A DNA stretch of 64,000 nt from UBA7446 sp049596455 (GTDB taxonomy: Bacteria; Bacteroidota; Bacteroidia; Flavobacteriales; Flavobacteriaceae). A program made the translations under genes and the position numbers. Below the pieces are notes generated by a model that made no database searches, had not been told where the DNA came from, and saw nothing but the letters and a program-made list of their open reading frames with translations. Of this stretch, positions 51,991 through 61,416 are shown piece by piece. Numbering within the stretch: the first letter of the stretch is position 1; every line of letters begins with the position of its first letter. Where the stretch lies: contig JBMYLP010000001.1 of NCBI GenBank assembly GCA_049596455.1, positions 124,001-188,000 of the forward strand. Direction: 5' to 3'.

Positions 51991-53319
51991 TTATGTATTT
52001 AATTCATCGCGCCAGGCTAAACGGTCTTGTTGATTAAATGGCCAAGGAGCACCGTTGTTTTCTACATTGGTCATCATTACGTTTAATTCGTTAGGAGCAG
52101 CCGATTGTTCCATCACCAAATAGCGACGCATATCCATAATAATAGATAGCGGGTCAATGGCAATGGGACAAGCCTCTACGCAAGCATTGCACGAGGTGCA
52201 TGCCCACAATTCTTCTCTAGAAATATAGTTATCTAAGAGTGTATTTTGATTCGGTTCCTCGTCTTTGTTTAAAGCCAAGCCTACTTCTGTAATACGATCC
52301 CGTGTGTCCATCATAATTTTACGGGGAGATAATTTCTTCCCGGTTTGATTGGCAGGGCATTCCGCCGTACAACGTCCACATTCTGTACACGAATAGGCGT
52401 TCATAAGTTGCACCCAATTCAAATCGGTAACATCTGCTGCACCAAAAGTAGTAGGAGCTGCATCAGACGCAGGAGCAGCATATGGATCGGCGTTTGGGTC
52501 TAACATCAATTTGACTTCGTTAGTAACCGCTTCCATATTTGAAAGTTCGCCTTGTGGCGACAGTTTGGCAAAATAAGTGTTGGGGAATGCCAAAATAATA
52601 TGAAGGTGTTTGGAGTAATATAAGTAGTTTAAAAACAACAAGATACCACCAATATGCAACCACCAAGTTGTACGCTCAACGGCAATAACAGACCCTGCAT
52701 TCATTCCATCAAAAAGTGGGACAAGAAACTGGCTAACAGGGAAACTTCCAGCTTGAACATAATGCGAATCTTGCGCCACAGTTTGCAACCAATAATCGGC
52801 AGCATTCATGGTTAAAAACAATCCCATAAGCACCACTTCGGCGTATAAAATGATATCGGCATCCCATTTGGGCCACCCTTTCATTTCGGGCTTCCAAAAA
52901 CGTTTGATACGAACTAGGTTTCGTCGTGTCCAAAAGAAAAAGACACTAATCAGCACAAGGGCTGCAAAAATCTCAAACGTAAAAATAAGCACATCATAGA
53001 CACCGCCTAGAAAGGGTGCAAAAATGCGGTGTGTGCCTAAAAATCCATCAATGATAATTTCTAGCAGTTCGATATTAATCACAATAAAACCTACATAAAC
53101 AATTACATGAAGGGCACCTGAAAGGGGTTTACGCACCATTTTGGATTGCCCAAGGGCAATACGCGTCATGTGTAGCCAACGCTTTTTTGGTTGATCTGAC
53201 CTGTTGGCTGGCTTTCCTAGTTTAATGTTTCGAATAATGCGACGCACATTTCGGACAAAAAGCCCAACCAATGCAAAAAACAAAACAGCAAAAGCAATGT
53301 TAGGAATATAAGCACTCAT
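51991..53319 (-). CDS. Membrane-bound 4Fe-4S (heterodisulfide-reductase-like) protein
   Basis: A 442-residue protein with an N-terminal membrane domain of about five helices (between 5 and 245) and a cytoplasmic dicluster domain with CTECGRCTAECPANQTGKK and CTSCNACVEACPIAIDPLS. His residues in the helices (MTRIALGQ..., HVIVYVGF) could ligate haem b as in NarI-like subunits. Together with the CCG protein it resembles HdrDE/GlpC-type quinone-linked electron transfer. The electron donor is not evident. It follows the MCE gene by 2 bases. Confidence 0.88.
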   Translation of the reverse strand: MSAYIPNIAFAVLFFALVGLFVRNVRRIIRNIKLGKPANRSDQPKKRWLHMTRIALGQSKMVRKPLSGALHVIVYVGFIVINIELLEIIIDGFLGTHRIFAPFLGGVYDVLIFTFEIFAALVLISVFFFWTRRNLVRIKRFWKPEMKGWPKWDADIILYAEVVLMGLFLTMNAADYWLQTVAQDSHYVQAGSFPVSQFLVPLFDGMNAGSVIAVERTTWWLHIGGILLFLNYLYYSKHLHIILAFPNTYFAKLSPQGELSNMEAVTNEVKLMLDPNADPYAAPASDAAPTTFGAADVTDLNWVQLMNAYSCTECGRCTAECPANQTGKKLSPRKIMMDTRDRITEVGLALNKDEEPNQNTLLDNYISREELWACTSCNACVEACPIAIDPLSIIMDMRRYLVMEQSAAPNELNVMMTNVENNGAPWPFNQQDRLAWRDELNT

Positions 53320-53321
53320 TG

Positions 53322-54269
53322 CTACTCAGATTTTTTGGGTTCTTGATAGGTTTTATTTTTTTTACCAAACAAGGAAAAGTGAACGTAGCGTTTTGGGTTT
53401 AGACGCAAATCTTCAAGAAGTAATTGCGCTTGATTATTCGTTTGATTTAATGCATTGATGAGTGAATCGCTGTGCACTATTTTACCAAGTGAACCTTCAC
53501 CAGAGCTTATTTTTGAAGTGATAAGCGCAAGATCTTGCGAGGTTTGTTGCAACGAACGTATGGTTGCCCCCAACGGAGCTTGTTGCAGGGAATCTGTAAT
53601 GGCTGCAGCGTTGGCTGAAACGCGCTCTAGCGAAGTAAACGTTTTGTTGAGTGTTCCATTTGGGGTGTTTAGGTTTGTGTCCAACGATTTTGCAAGCGAT
53701 GTTAATGACGCAGTGGTTTCACTGAATTGGTCGATGGATTGACGTAACGCTTCTTGACGTTGTGCATCTAGCACATTGGTAAACGCAATAAGCACCGAAT
53801 CGGCATGAACAATCATGCTTTCAATTTTTTCTTGAAGAGGCGAAAGCTTTTCATTTACCAAATCAGTCAATCCAGGAGCAACGCTTGTTTGTAAGGTATC
53901 CCGATGCTTTGCCTTGGCTGCATTGTCAAAAGCAGGGATAATGGCAAGCGCCTTTCCTCCTATCAACCCAGACTCATAAATTTGAGCTATACTATTTTTA
54001 GAAAAAGGAAAATCATTTTCTACTCTGAAAGTCACCAAAATTTTAGCAGATGGCTGCAATAATTTACTAGATTCTACAGCCCCTACCGTGTATCCATTAA
54101 TGGTTACGGGTGTGCCGTTTACAAGTCCTTCAGTGTTGTCATAAAGACCGTAAAAAACCCTGTCTGACACAAAAACATCGTTCGATTTAAGGTAACTGAA
54201 CCCAATAAAGAATAGTCCAATTCCAAAAATGAAAAGTAATGCCGTTTTTACTTCGTTAGAAAACTTCAC
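53322..54269 (-). CDS. MlaD-like MCE-domain protein
   Basis: A 315-residue protein with one N-terminal helix (ALLFIFGIGLFFIGFSYL) and one MCE domain (about 38-120: YGLYDNTEGLVNGTPVTING, then IGGKALAIIP), followed by a long helical region (about 130-290) with repeated Leu/Ser/Thr spacing. MCE proteins form hexameric tunnels that carry phospholipids between the membranes. No MlaE or MlaF genes are in the window. Position beside the amidase and opposite lptD puts it in an envelope cluster. Confidence 0.92.
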   Translation of the reverse strand: MKFSNEVKTALLFIFGIGLFFIGFSYLKSNDVFVSDRVFYGLYDNTEGLVNGTPVTINGYTVGAVESSKLLQPSAKILVTFRVENDFPFSKNSIAQIYESGLIGGKALAIIPAFDNAAKAKHRDTLQTSVAPGLTDLVNEKLSPLQEKIESMIVHADSVLIAFTNVLDAQRQEALRQSIDQFSETTASLTSLAKSLDTNLNTPNGTLNKTFTSLERVSANAAAITDSLQQAPLGATIRSLQQTSQDLALITSKISSGEGSLGKIVHSDSLINALNQTNNQAQLLLEDLRLNPKRYVHFSLFGKKNKTYQEPKKSE

Positions 54270-54320
54270 TTTTTAGTGATTTTTGTCAAAAATAAGGATT
54301 ATTTGTGCAGCTCAGACAGC

Positions 54321-55415
54321 TTAATTGGATTTCATTTCAGGAGTTATTGACACTTCTTTCCCGTCCTTGAACGCCTTGATATAAGCACCTTTATATCCTT
54401 TTGCTAGAGTACTTTTAACAGCAGATTTGGCATCTCTGTAAGAAGTGAAATTCCCATAATAATATCTATATAGACTCCCCTTTTGTATTCGTGTAACGGG
54501 AGAGAGACCTTTGAAATTATAAGCGGCTGTTTCTATTTTTTTAGTGCTAGCGGCAATTTGAATACGATACATCATAGCGGAAACCAACTCATCAGAAGCA
54601 GTAGCCTCTTGCGCTGGCGCATCATCCATGACAAGACCAGAAAACAAGGTGCCATCTAATGAGGATTTGTATTCCATAATGGCTTTTGCAATCGCACGAC
54701 TCATTTCGTTTTGTCCACGCTCAGAATTCAAATAAGCTCCTTCTTTTGCATTGGTTAAAAAGCCTGTCTCTACCAAAACGCTAGGCATATACGTATTTCT
54801 TAGCACCAAAAAGCCTGCCTGCTTTACCGTGCGGTTTTTACGTTTTAAATTTTTTACAAAACTTTGTTGAATATGATTCGCTGCTTCTATACTTTGATTT
54901 AGATAGTCTTCTTGCATGAGCACCAAACTAATTACAGATTCAGGATTGTTAGGGTCAAAACCGTCGTACTCTTGTTCATAATTATCTTCTAAAAAAATCA
55001 CTGAGTTCTCTTTTTGTGAAATTCGAAAATTATCTTGATTTCGATGCAACCCAAGAACAAAAGTACCTGCACCATAAGCGTTTGAATTATGTGCATCGCA
55101 GTGAATAGAAACAAATAAATCTGCTTTTGCCTTGTTGGCAATGTTTGCCCTACCATTAAGTGTAATATAACGATCAGTAGTGCGTGTGTACACTACTTTC
55201 ACCCCTTTTTCTTTTTTGAGAAGTTCCCCCGTTTTAAGTGCAATGCTAAGAGCAATCTTTTTCTCATAATAGCTATTACCTCTATTGCCAGGATCCTTTC
55301 CGCCATGACCAGCATCTAACACAACCGTAAACGGCTTGTTATTTTGGGCATGCAATTTGCTTGGAAAGACCAAAGCTAAAGACATAAAAAACGTAACGTA
55401 CATTATGAGGCGCAT
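54321..55415 (-). CDS. N-acetylmuramoyl-L-alanine amidase with SPOR domain
   Basis: A 364-residue exported Amidase_3 enzyme. The signal peptide is MRLIMYVTFFMSLALVF...HAQ. Zinc and catalytic motifs: VVLDAGHGGKDPGNRG, the EKK-type Glu region, FVSIHCDAHNS and SVLVETGFLTN. The C-terminal SPOR domain (about 285-360, YRIQIAASTKKI...LYRYYYGNFTSY) binds denuded septal glycan. It cleaves peptide stems for daughter-cell separation. The frame runs 72 residues further but is antisense to lptD, so the ATG at 55415 was chosen. Confidence 0.93.
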   Translation of the reverse strand: MRLIMYVTFFMSLALVFPSKLHAQNNKPFTVVLDAGHGGKDPGNRGNSYYEKKIALSIALKTGELLKKEKGVKVVYTRTTDRYITLNGRANIANKAKADLFVSIHCDAHNSNAYGAGTFVLGLHRNQDNFRISQKENSVIFLEDNYEQEYDGFDPNNPESVISLVLMQEDYLNQSIEAANHIQQSFVKNLKRKNRTVKQAGFLVLRNTYMPSVLVETGFLTNAKEGAYLNSERGQNEMSRAIAKAIMEYKSSLDGTLFSGLVMDDAPAQEATASDELVSAMMYRIQIAASTKKIETAAYNFKGLSPVTRIQKGSLYRYYYGNFTSYRDAKSAVKSTLAKGYKGAYIKAFKDGKEVSITPEMKSN

Positions 55416-55432
55416 ACTGGATAAAATATGTG

Positions 55433-55440
55433 TATTTTTG
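55433..55440 (+). promoter_or_regulatory. -7 box of lptD
   Basis: TATTTTTG, a perfect TAnnTTTG, in the gap between the divergent amidase and lptD starts. It places the lptD 5' end near 55446 and so decides the TTG at 55453 as start. Confidence 0.5.
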
Positions 55441-55452
55441 AACCCAATCAAG

Positions 55453-58074
55453 TTGAAGTCCTTGTCAAAAATAAGACAATATTCTGGCATCCCCTTTTTT
55501 GCGCCGCTAGTTAGCATCATTTTAGCTATCTCAAGTGTTGTTAGCGCGCAAGAAGTGTTGCCTGTTACAGATTCCATACCACCTGTTGTGCAAGATTCGG
55601 TCCAAGAAAAAGAACCGATTCTTTTAGACAAAATTAAACGTCATGCAGAGGGGTATATGGTTATAGACAAAAAGGAGAACAAGTTGTATATGTATGACGG
55701 CGCCGAACTTTATTATCAGGATGTTGAACTCAAGTCGGGTGTAATTGTATTAGATTATAAAACCAATGAAGTTACTGCTGGTAGGATTAAAGACTCTCTA
55801 GGTGCTTTGGTGCAACCCCCTTCGTTTAAACAAGGTGGCGACGAAGTTTTCCCAGATTCTATTCGTTTTAATTTTAAAACCAAAAAAGCTATTATTTGGA
55901 ATTCGCGGAGTGAACAACAAGGAATGAATGTTAAGGCAGCCGCAACAAAAAAGCAAAATGATTCTGTATATTATTTGCGCAACGCAAAAATAACGACCTC
56001 TGAAAATATTGACGATCCCGAATACTATATTAGAGTACGAACAGCGAAATTTGTTCCTCAACGGAAAATGATTGCAGGTCTTAGTAACATGTACATTGCC
56101 GATGTTCCTACGCCCCTATTTTTTCCATTTGCCTATTTCCCAATGACACAAAAACGTGCTACGGGTTTTTTATTTCCTACCATAGGCGAAAATTTTAATC
56201 GTGGTTATTTTTTACAAAATGGAGGTTACTATTTTGTGCTTTCAGACAATTTGGATGTTGCCGTTATGGGGGATTATTACACAAACGGCAGCTTTGGTAT
56301 TCGGGTAGAAAACAACTACTATAAGCGGTATAAATATAGAGGGAACTTTGCTTTTAGATATGAGAGTTTGATTAATGGAGAGCGCGGGCTACCAAGCTAC
56401 AGTAAGAACACCATTTTTAATTTGAGGTGGTCGCATAGCAAAGACAGTAAATCAAATCCAAATAGTAGATTTTCGGCTTCTGTAAATCTTGGAACTAGCT
56501 CATATTTTCGTGAGTCGTTAAATCAAATCAATACCACCAATTTTTTAAATAACACACTGAATTCTTCTGTTTCCTACAGCAAAACATTTCCAAAATACCC
56601 ATCCGTAAATCTATCCATTTCCGCTACGCACAGTCAAAACACACAAAGTAAAACTGTGAACATGACCTTGCCATCGCTTACGGCAAACATGGAACGTATA
56701 TATCCTTTTGCCAAACGAAACGGTATCAAAAAGGGGGCGTTGCAAAACATCAATTTTCAATACACCATGCGTGGTGACAATCGCATCAACAGCACAGATG
56801 ACATCATTGCGGCAAAGGGACTATTTTACGGCGCTAAATCGGGGATGAAACACACCTTACCATTAGCTACAAATTTTAAAATTGCCAAACATTTTAATTT
56901 TACAGTAGGTGGAAATTACAGCGAAGTTTGGACAAATCAAACCATAAGAAAAAAAGACTATGACCTTGCATTGGATGCCCTCCCAGAGCAAGATACCATC
57001 AAGGGATTTGACCGGTTTTCACAATATAATTTTAGTGCTGGTGTAAGCACAACACTTTATGGTGTTTTTAATTTTAAAAAAGACAAAAAGATTCAAAGTA
57101 TCCGTCACGTCATCAATGCAAATGCAAACTACAGCAATAGCCCAAGTTTTGAACAGTATTATGATGAATATATCATTGACGCAAATGGAAATACCAGTGA
57201 ATACACACGTTTTAGTGGAGGTTTATACGGTAGCCCTGGAAATCGAAAATCAAGCTCAATCGGCTTTACTTTGCGCAACACTTTAGAAGCAAAAGTCAAA
57301 GACAAAGACTCTACCAAAACAGAGCTTAAAAAAGTTAAACTATTAAACAATTTAAATTTTTCTACAAATTATAATATCACGGCAGACTCGCTGCGGTGGA
57401 GTCCAGTTCGGATGAGCACTGTGATTCCTATTTTAGACAATAAAATTAATATCAATGTGGGTGCTACATTTGACCCATATGCTATAAATGATGATGGCAG
57501 GCGTATCAACACATTTAATATTGATAATGGCGGTCCATTATTTAGGATGACAAGTGCAAATATCAACTGGGGGCACACCTTTAAAAGTAAAGGAAATTCA
57601 AATTCAAAAAATGAAAACAGGGATGCAATTCCAGGTTTGGATAATACCCTAGGCATTGATGAGCAAGTAAATAGGTCTCGACTAAGCAATGAAGAAAAAT
57701 CTGGTGACGACAAAAACGACAAAACAGGTTTTTATACCACTAAAATACCGTGGAGCATTAATGTGAGGCATAGTTTGACATATTCAAACCAAAGGCAGGA
57801 GAAAAACATCAGTAATAATTCGCTCATGGCATCGGCAAATGTATCACTTACGCCAAAATGGAAAGTAAATGTTTCTTCTGGTTATGATTTTAAAAACAAA
57901 GGGGTTACGTTTACCAATTTGGGTATAGACCGTGATTTGGACAGTTGGAACATGAACATTTCGTGGACGCCTTTTGGGTACCGTCAAGCGTGGTATTTTT
58001 TTATTGGTGTAAAGTCGGGAATGTTACGTGACTTAAAATACGATAAACGCCGTGAACCAGATAAAAGACTATAA
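55453..58074 (+). CDS. lptD: LPS-assembly outer-membrane protein LptD
   Basis: An 873-residue exported protein. After a signal peptide ending near VVSAQ there is an OstA/LptA-like jellyroll (about 45-190: GYMVIDKKENKLYMYDGAEL and LDYKTNEVTAGRIKD), then a large barrel with PTPLFFPFAYFPMTQKRATGF, the typical entry motif of LptD barrels. It inserts LPS into the outer leaflet. No ATG precedes the signal peptide downstream of the -7 box; TTG 55453 (MKSLSKIRQYSG) is preferred, while upstream in-frame starts would overlap the divergent amidase gene. Two in-frame TTG codons compete as start. Confidence 0.88.
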   Translation: MKSLSKIRQYSGIPFFAPLVSIILAISSVVSAQEVLPVTDSIPPVVQDSVQEKEPILLDKIKRHAEGYMVIDKKENKLYMYDGAELYYQDVELKSGVIVLDYKTNEVTAGRIKDSLGALVQPPSFKQGGDEVFPDSIRFNFKTKKAIIWNSRSEQQGMNVKAAATKKQNDSVYYLRNAKITTSENIDDPEYYIRVRTAKFVPQRKMIAGLSNMYIADVPTPLFFPFAYFPMTQKRATGFLFPTIGENFNRGYFLQNGGYYFVLSDNLDVAVMGDYYTNGSFGIRVENNYYKRYKYRGNFAFRYESLINGERGLPSYSKNTIFNLRWSHSKDSKSNPNSRFSASVNLGTSSYFRESLNQINTTNFLNNTLNSSVSYSKTFPKYPSVNLSISATHSQNTQSKTVNMTLPSLTANMERIYPFAKRNGIKKGALQNINFQYTMRGDNRINSTDDIIAAKGLFYGAKSGMKHTLPLATNFKIAKHFNFTVGGNYSEVWTNQTIRKKDYDLALDALPEQDTIKGFDRFSQYNFSAGVSTTLYGVFNFKKDKKIQSIRHVINANANYSNSPSFEQYYDEYIIDANGNTSEYTRFSGGLYGSPGNRKSSSIGFTLRNTLEAKVKDKDSTKTELKKVKLLNNLNFSTNYNITADSLRWSPVRMSTVIPILDNKININVGATFDPYAINDDGRRINTFNIDNGGPLFRMTSANINWGHTFKSKGNSNSKNENRDAIPGLDNTLGIDEQVNRSRLSNEEKSGDDKNDKTGFYTTKIPWSINVRHSLTYSNQRQEKNISNNSLMASANVSLTPKWKVNVSSGYDFKNKGVTFTNLGIDRDLDSWNMNISWTPFGYRQAWYFFIGVKSGMLRDLKYDKRREPDKRL

Positions 58075-58083
58075 TTAAATTCG

Positions 58084-58464
58084 ATGAAAAAAATCATTAA
58101 AACTAAAGAAGCTCCGCTTCCAATTGGGCCTTATAATCAAGCTATTTTGAAAAACGATACGCTTTATGCGAGTGGGCAAATTGCCTTAGACCCGAATACA
58201 AACAAACTTGTTATTGGCGATATTAAGACAGAAACCAAGCAGGTAATGGAAAATTTAGTAGCTGTACTCAATGCAGCGGACATGGACTTTTCACAGGTGG
58301 TTAAGTGCAGTATTTTTATTTCAGACATGAATGATTTCGCTGCCATAAATGAAGTCTATGGTTCTTACTTTGACCATGAAACTGCACCTGCTAGAGAAAC
58401 CGTGCAAGTGGCAGTGTTACCAAAAAATGTCAATGTGGAGATTTCGCTAATTGCGGTACGCTAA
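58084..58464 (+). CDS. RidA-family reactive intermediate deaminase
   Basis: A 126-residue RidA/YjgF protein. It starts with KTKEAPLPIGPYNQAI and has LYASGQIALDP, the Asn/Cys-region VKCSIFISDMNDFAAINEVY and the catalytic Arg in APARETVQV. It hydrolyses reactive enamines and imines formed by PLP enzymes. It is 9 bases after lptD and overlaps the convergent kinase gene by 4 bases. All active-site residues appear intact. Confidence 0.95.
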   Translation: MKKIIKTKEAPLPIGPYNQAILKNDTLYASGQIALDPNTNKLVIGDIKTETKQVMENLVAVLNAADMDFSQVVKCSIFISDMNDFAAINEVYGSYFDHETAPARETVQVAVLPKNVNVEISLIAVR

Positions 58465-59312
58465 TCGAGGTTTTTGTGGTATTCTACCAAACCTTCGATA
58501 GGTTTTTTTAGAATCTTACCTGTAGTGAGCCCTAGGTTTGTCAATACCTCTTTGAGCTCTTGTTGCAGATAAAAAGCAATAGAGCCAATAAAATGAATTG
58601 GAACATCTTTTGCATTTTCAAACTGCAAAATTTGATGTCTTGCAAACAAGTCAAATCCTTTTTTGATTAGCCCCTGACTGTATTCATTTTCTTTATTCTC
58701 GATAAGAAAACGTGCAAAGGTTGCCAAATACGTATTTGGATTGGGCTTTTTATAAAGATGGGTTTTAATTGTTTCTGAGGATAAATCAAAAGATTCTTCA
58801 AAAACTTTTGCCATATCTCTTGGGATCTTATTAAAATAATAATCGCGAAGTAGTTGACGTCCGTAGTAATTTCCACTTCCATCATCCATTAAAATATAGC
58901 CTAGAGAGGTTATGCGCTGCTCTACTTCTGCCCCATCATAATAGCTACAGTTAGAACCCGTACCCAAAATACAAACGATGCTTTCTTCACCAGCATTTAC
59001 TGCTGCATATACCGCTGCGTAGGTATCTTCCTTGACCTCAATTTGGGCATTTTCAAAAATTCCTTGCAACACAACTTTTAAAAGTTCACGGGGTGGACGT
59101 GTACCGCATCCAGCCCCGTAAAAGTAAATTTGTTGCACCGACTTGCGTTGACGGTATAAATCGTAATTGTTAACAATTCGCTCCTCAAGAATCTGGTCAG
59201 AAAGCACTTGAGGGTTTAAGCCTTGTGTTTGCGTTTCAAAAGACACCTCGTTGTTGGCATCTAAAGCAATCCAGTCTGTTTTGGTAGAACCGCTGTCAAC
59301 AATAAGTTTCAT
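58461..59312 (-). CDS. BadF/BadG-type ATPase, N-acetylglucosamine kinase-like
   Basis: A 283-residue ASKHA-fold protein. The phosphate 1 motif is VDSGSTKTDWIAL at the start, the phosphate 2 motif is CILGTGSNCSYYDG (about 113-126), and the segment LGYILMDDGSGNYYGRQLL is typical of the GlcNAc kinase branch. It likely phosphorylates an amino sugar released from wall turnover. It follows gapA by 4 bases in a sugar-metabolism unit with pfkA. Confidence 0.88.
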   Translation of the reverse strand: MKLIVDSGSTKTDWIALDANNEVSFETQTQGLNPQVLSDQILEERIVNNYDLYRQRKSVQQIYFYGAGCGTRPPRELLKVVLQGIFENAQIEVKEDTYAAVYAAVNAGEESIVCILGTGSNCSYYDGAEVEQRITSLGYILMDDGSGNYYGRQLLRDYYFNKIPRDMAKVFEESFDLSSETIKTHLYKKPNPNTYLATFARFLIENKENEYSQGLIKKGFDLFARHQILQFENAKDVPIHFIGSIAFYLQQELKEVLTNLGLTTGKILKKPIEGLVEYHKNLD

Positions 59313-59316
59313 TATC

Positions 59317-60318
59317 CTAAAGTTGGCTTACGTGTAGGGCAAGGTCGAGCAACTTATTCGAGTAGCCGGCTTCATTGTCATACCATGAAACAATCTTAAA
59401 AAAGGACCCGTTTAGTTCGATACCCGCGTTAGCATCAACGATAGATGTGCGTGCATCGCCAATAAAATCCTGTGATACTACAAGTTCTTCCGTATAACCT
59501 AACACACCAGCCAAAGCACCTTCAGAAGCTTCTTTTACAGCTTTCATCACACCATCATAGCTAGTTTCAGAAGAAAGTTTAACAGTAAGGTCAACTACAG
59601 AAACGTCTGCTGTAGGTACACGGAACGCCATACCTGTAATTTTGCCTTCTAGTGAAGGGATAACTTTGGTTACTGCTTTTGCTGCTCCAGTAGACGCAGG
59701 AATGATGTTTAGCATTGAAGAGCGTCCACCGCGATAGTCTTTTCTAGAAGGTCCATCAACCGTCATTTGCGTAGCGGTAACAGCGTGTACTGTAGTCATC
59801 AGCGCTTCCTCAATACCAAAAGCATCATTTAGTACTTTGGCAAGAGGAGCCAAACAGTTTGTAGTACATGATGCATTTGAAACGATAAGATCATCTGCTT
59901 TTGCATCTTCATGGTTTACACCCATTACAAACATAGGAGCATCTTTTGATGGTGCAGAAATAACTACTTTTTTGGCACCACCATCAATATGTGATTGCGC
60001 CATATCAAGTGTGGTAAAAATTCCCGTACATTCGGCAACAATTGTTGCGCCTATGGCATCCCACTGTAAATTTTTAGGGTCCCGTTCTGCCGTGATGCGA
60101 ATGGTTTTCCCATTAACAACCAACTGACCATCAGAGACTTCTACAGAAGCATCTACAATTCCGTGAACAGAGTCATACTTTAAAAGATACGCCAAGTGCT
60201 CAACGTCAAGCAGGTCGTTGATTGCCACTACTTCAATATCGTCTCTGTTTAGCGATGCACGAAAGACCATACGTCCAATGCGACCAAATCCATTAATTCC
60301 AATTTTAAGGGTTGCCAT
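59317..60318 (-). CDS. gapA: Glyceraldehyde-3-phosphate dehydrogenase, type I
   Basis: A 333-residue glycolytic enzyme. It has NGFGRIGR for NAD binding at the start, the active-site Cys151 in SNASCTTNCLAPLAKV, the sugar-phosphate region TVHAVTATQMTVDGPSRKDY and the C-terminal WYDNEAGYS. The residue after the second strand is VAINDL, with Asp favouring NAD over NADP. It lies between pfkA (19 bases upstream) and the kinase gene (4 bases downstream). Confidence 0.97.
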   Translation of the reverse strand: MATLKIGINGFGRIGRMVFRASLNRDDIEVVAINDLLDVEHLAYLLKYDSVHGIVDASVEVSDGQLVVNGKTIRITAERDPKNLQWDAIGATIVAECTGIFTTLDMAQSHIDGGAKKVVISAPSKDAPMFVMGVNHEDAKADDLIVSNASCTTNCLAPLAKVLNDAFGIEEALMTTVHAVTATQMTVDGPSRKDYRGGRSSMLNIIPASTGAAKAVTKVIPSLEGKITGMAFRVPTADVSVVDLTVKLSSETSYDGVMKAVKEASEGALAGVLGYTEELVVSQDFIGDARTSIVDANAGIELNGSFFKIVSWYDNEAGYSNKLLDLALHVSQL

Positions 60319-60337
60319 AGTTTATATAATTTATAGT

Positions 60338-61342
60338 TTAAAGTCTCATTATTTCAGATACACGAACAAGCTCGGTATCTATTTTCGATTTTCCTTTTAT
60401 TGCTTTATCTAAAGGAGTTAAAATCATTTTTCCGTCAGCTATTCCTATCATATTTCCAGAAATATCGTCACGTAGGGCTTCAACAGCCCTAAGTCCCATG
60501 CGGCTTGCCAAAACACGGTCAAAACAAGTGGGAGCACCACCGCGTTGCATATGTCCTAAAACGGAAACACGCACTTCATAATCGGGAAGGTTTTCTTCAA
60601 TGTGCTCTGCAAGTTCAAATACGTTTTTTCCAATTTTATCTCCTTCAGCTACCATGACAATGCTAGAAAGCTTGCCAGATTTTTTTGAACGCTTTAAGGA
60701 ATCTAATAAACGGTCTAAGCCCATATCTTCCTCTGGGATAAGAATTTCCTCTGCGCCTGCGCCAATACCTGTATTGAGTGCAATATGCCCAGCATCACGA
60801 CCCATAACTTCCACAAAAAACAAGCGGTTATGCGAAATTGCAGTATCTCGAATTTTATCTACTGCATCCACAACAGTATTCAAAGCCGTATCATAACCAA
60901 TGGTGTGTGAAGTACCGTAAATATCATTATCAATAGTACCTGGGATGCCAATGACAGGAATACCAAATTCCTGCTGAAAAATCAAACCTCCAGTAAAACT
61001 GCCATCACCTCCAATAACAATCAGGGCGTCAATGCCATTTTTTTGAAGATTTTCATAGGCTTTTTGACGACCTTCTTTGGTTCTAAATTCATTTGATCGT
61101 GCAGATTTAAGAATCGTACCGCCTTTGTTGATGATATTATTTACAGATCGTGGACCTAATGGCTTGATGTCATTTTCAATCATCCCTTGATAGCCACGCC
61201 TAATTCCAAAACAAGGGATTTTATAATAGGCACAAGAGCGAACTACCGAGCGAAGTGCAGCATTCATTCCAGGGGCATCACCACCTGAGGTAAGCACACC
61301 TATTTTATGAATTGAGGTAAGACTCTTGTTATTAGTAGTCAT
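60338..61342 (-). CDS. pfkA: ATP-dependent 6-phosphofructokinase
   Basis: A 334-residue PfkA. Motifs: TSGGDAPGMNAALR (18-31), the ATP-site GGDGS (111-115; Gly instead of the Asp of PPi-dependent enzymes), the catalytic loop GTIDND (135-140, Asp138 as base) and MGRDAGHIAL. A small N-terminal extension of about 11 residues precedes the Rossmann strand. It commits fructose-6-P to glycolysis. First gene of the pfkA-gapA-kinase unit, with its own -7 box. Confidence 0.97.
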   Translation of the reverse strand: MTTNNKSLTSIHKIGVLTSGGDAPGMNAALRSVVRSCAYYKIPCFGIRRGYQGMIENDIKPLGPRSVNNIINKGGTILKSARSNEFRTKEGRQKAYENLQKNGIDALIVIGGDGSFTGGLIFQQEFGIPVIGIPGTIDNDIYGTSHTIGYDTALNTVVDAVDKIRDTAISHNRLFFVEVMGRDAGHIALNTGIGAGAEEILIPEEDMGLDRLLDSLKRSKKSGKLSSIVMVAEGDKIGKNVFELAEHIEENLPDYEVRVSVLGHMQRGGAPTCFDRVLASRMGLRAVEALRDDISGNMIGIADGKMILTPLDKAIKGKSKIDTELVRVSEIMRL

Positions 61343-61359
61343 TTAGAAAAATTGCGTTG

Positions 61360-61392
61360 CAAAATTATGAAATTACCTTGACTTTATATCAA
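61360..61392 (-). promoter_or_regulatory. Promoter of pfkA
   Basis: On the minus strand TTG (61390-61392), a 22-base spacer and TAATTTTG (61360-61367), a full TAnnTTTG match. The pfkA ATG follows 17 bases later. Confidence 0.5.
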
Positions 61393-61416
61393 GTTTAAAC
61401 AGATTAGAAATAATAT

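Noticed and set aside
55336..55452. LptD frame extended upstream
   Set aside because: It overlaps the divergent amidase start and lies upstream of the -7 box at 55433-55440.
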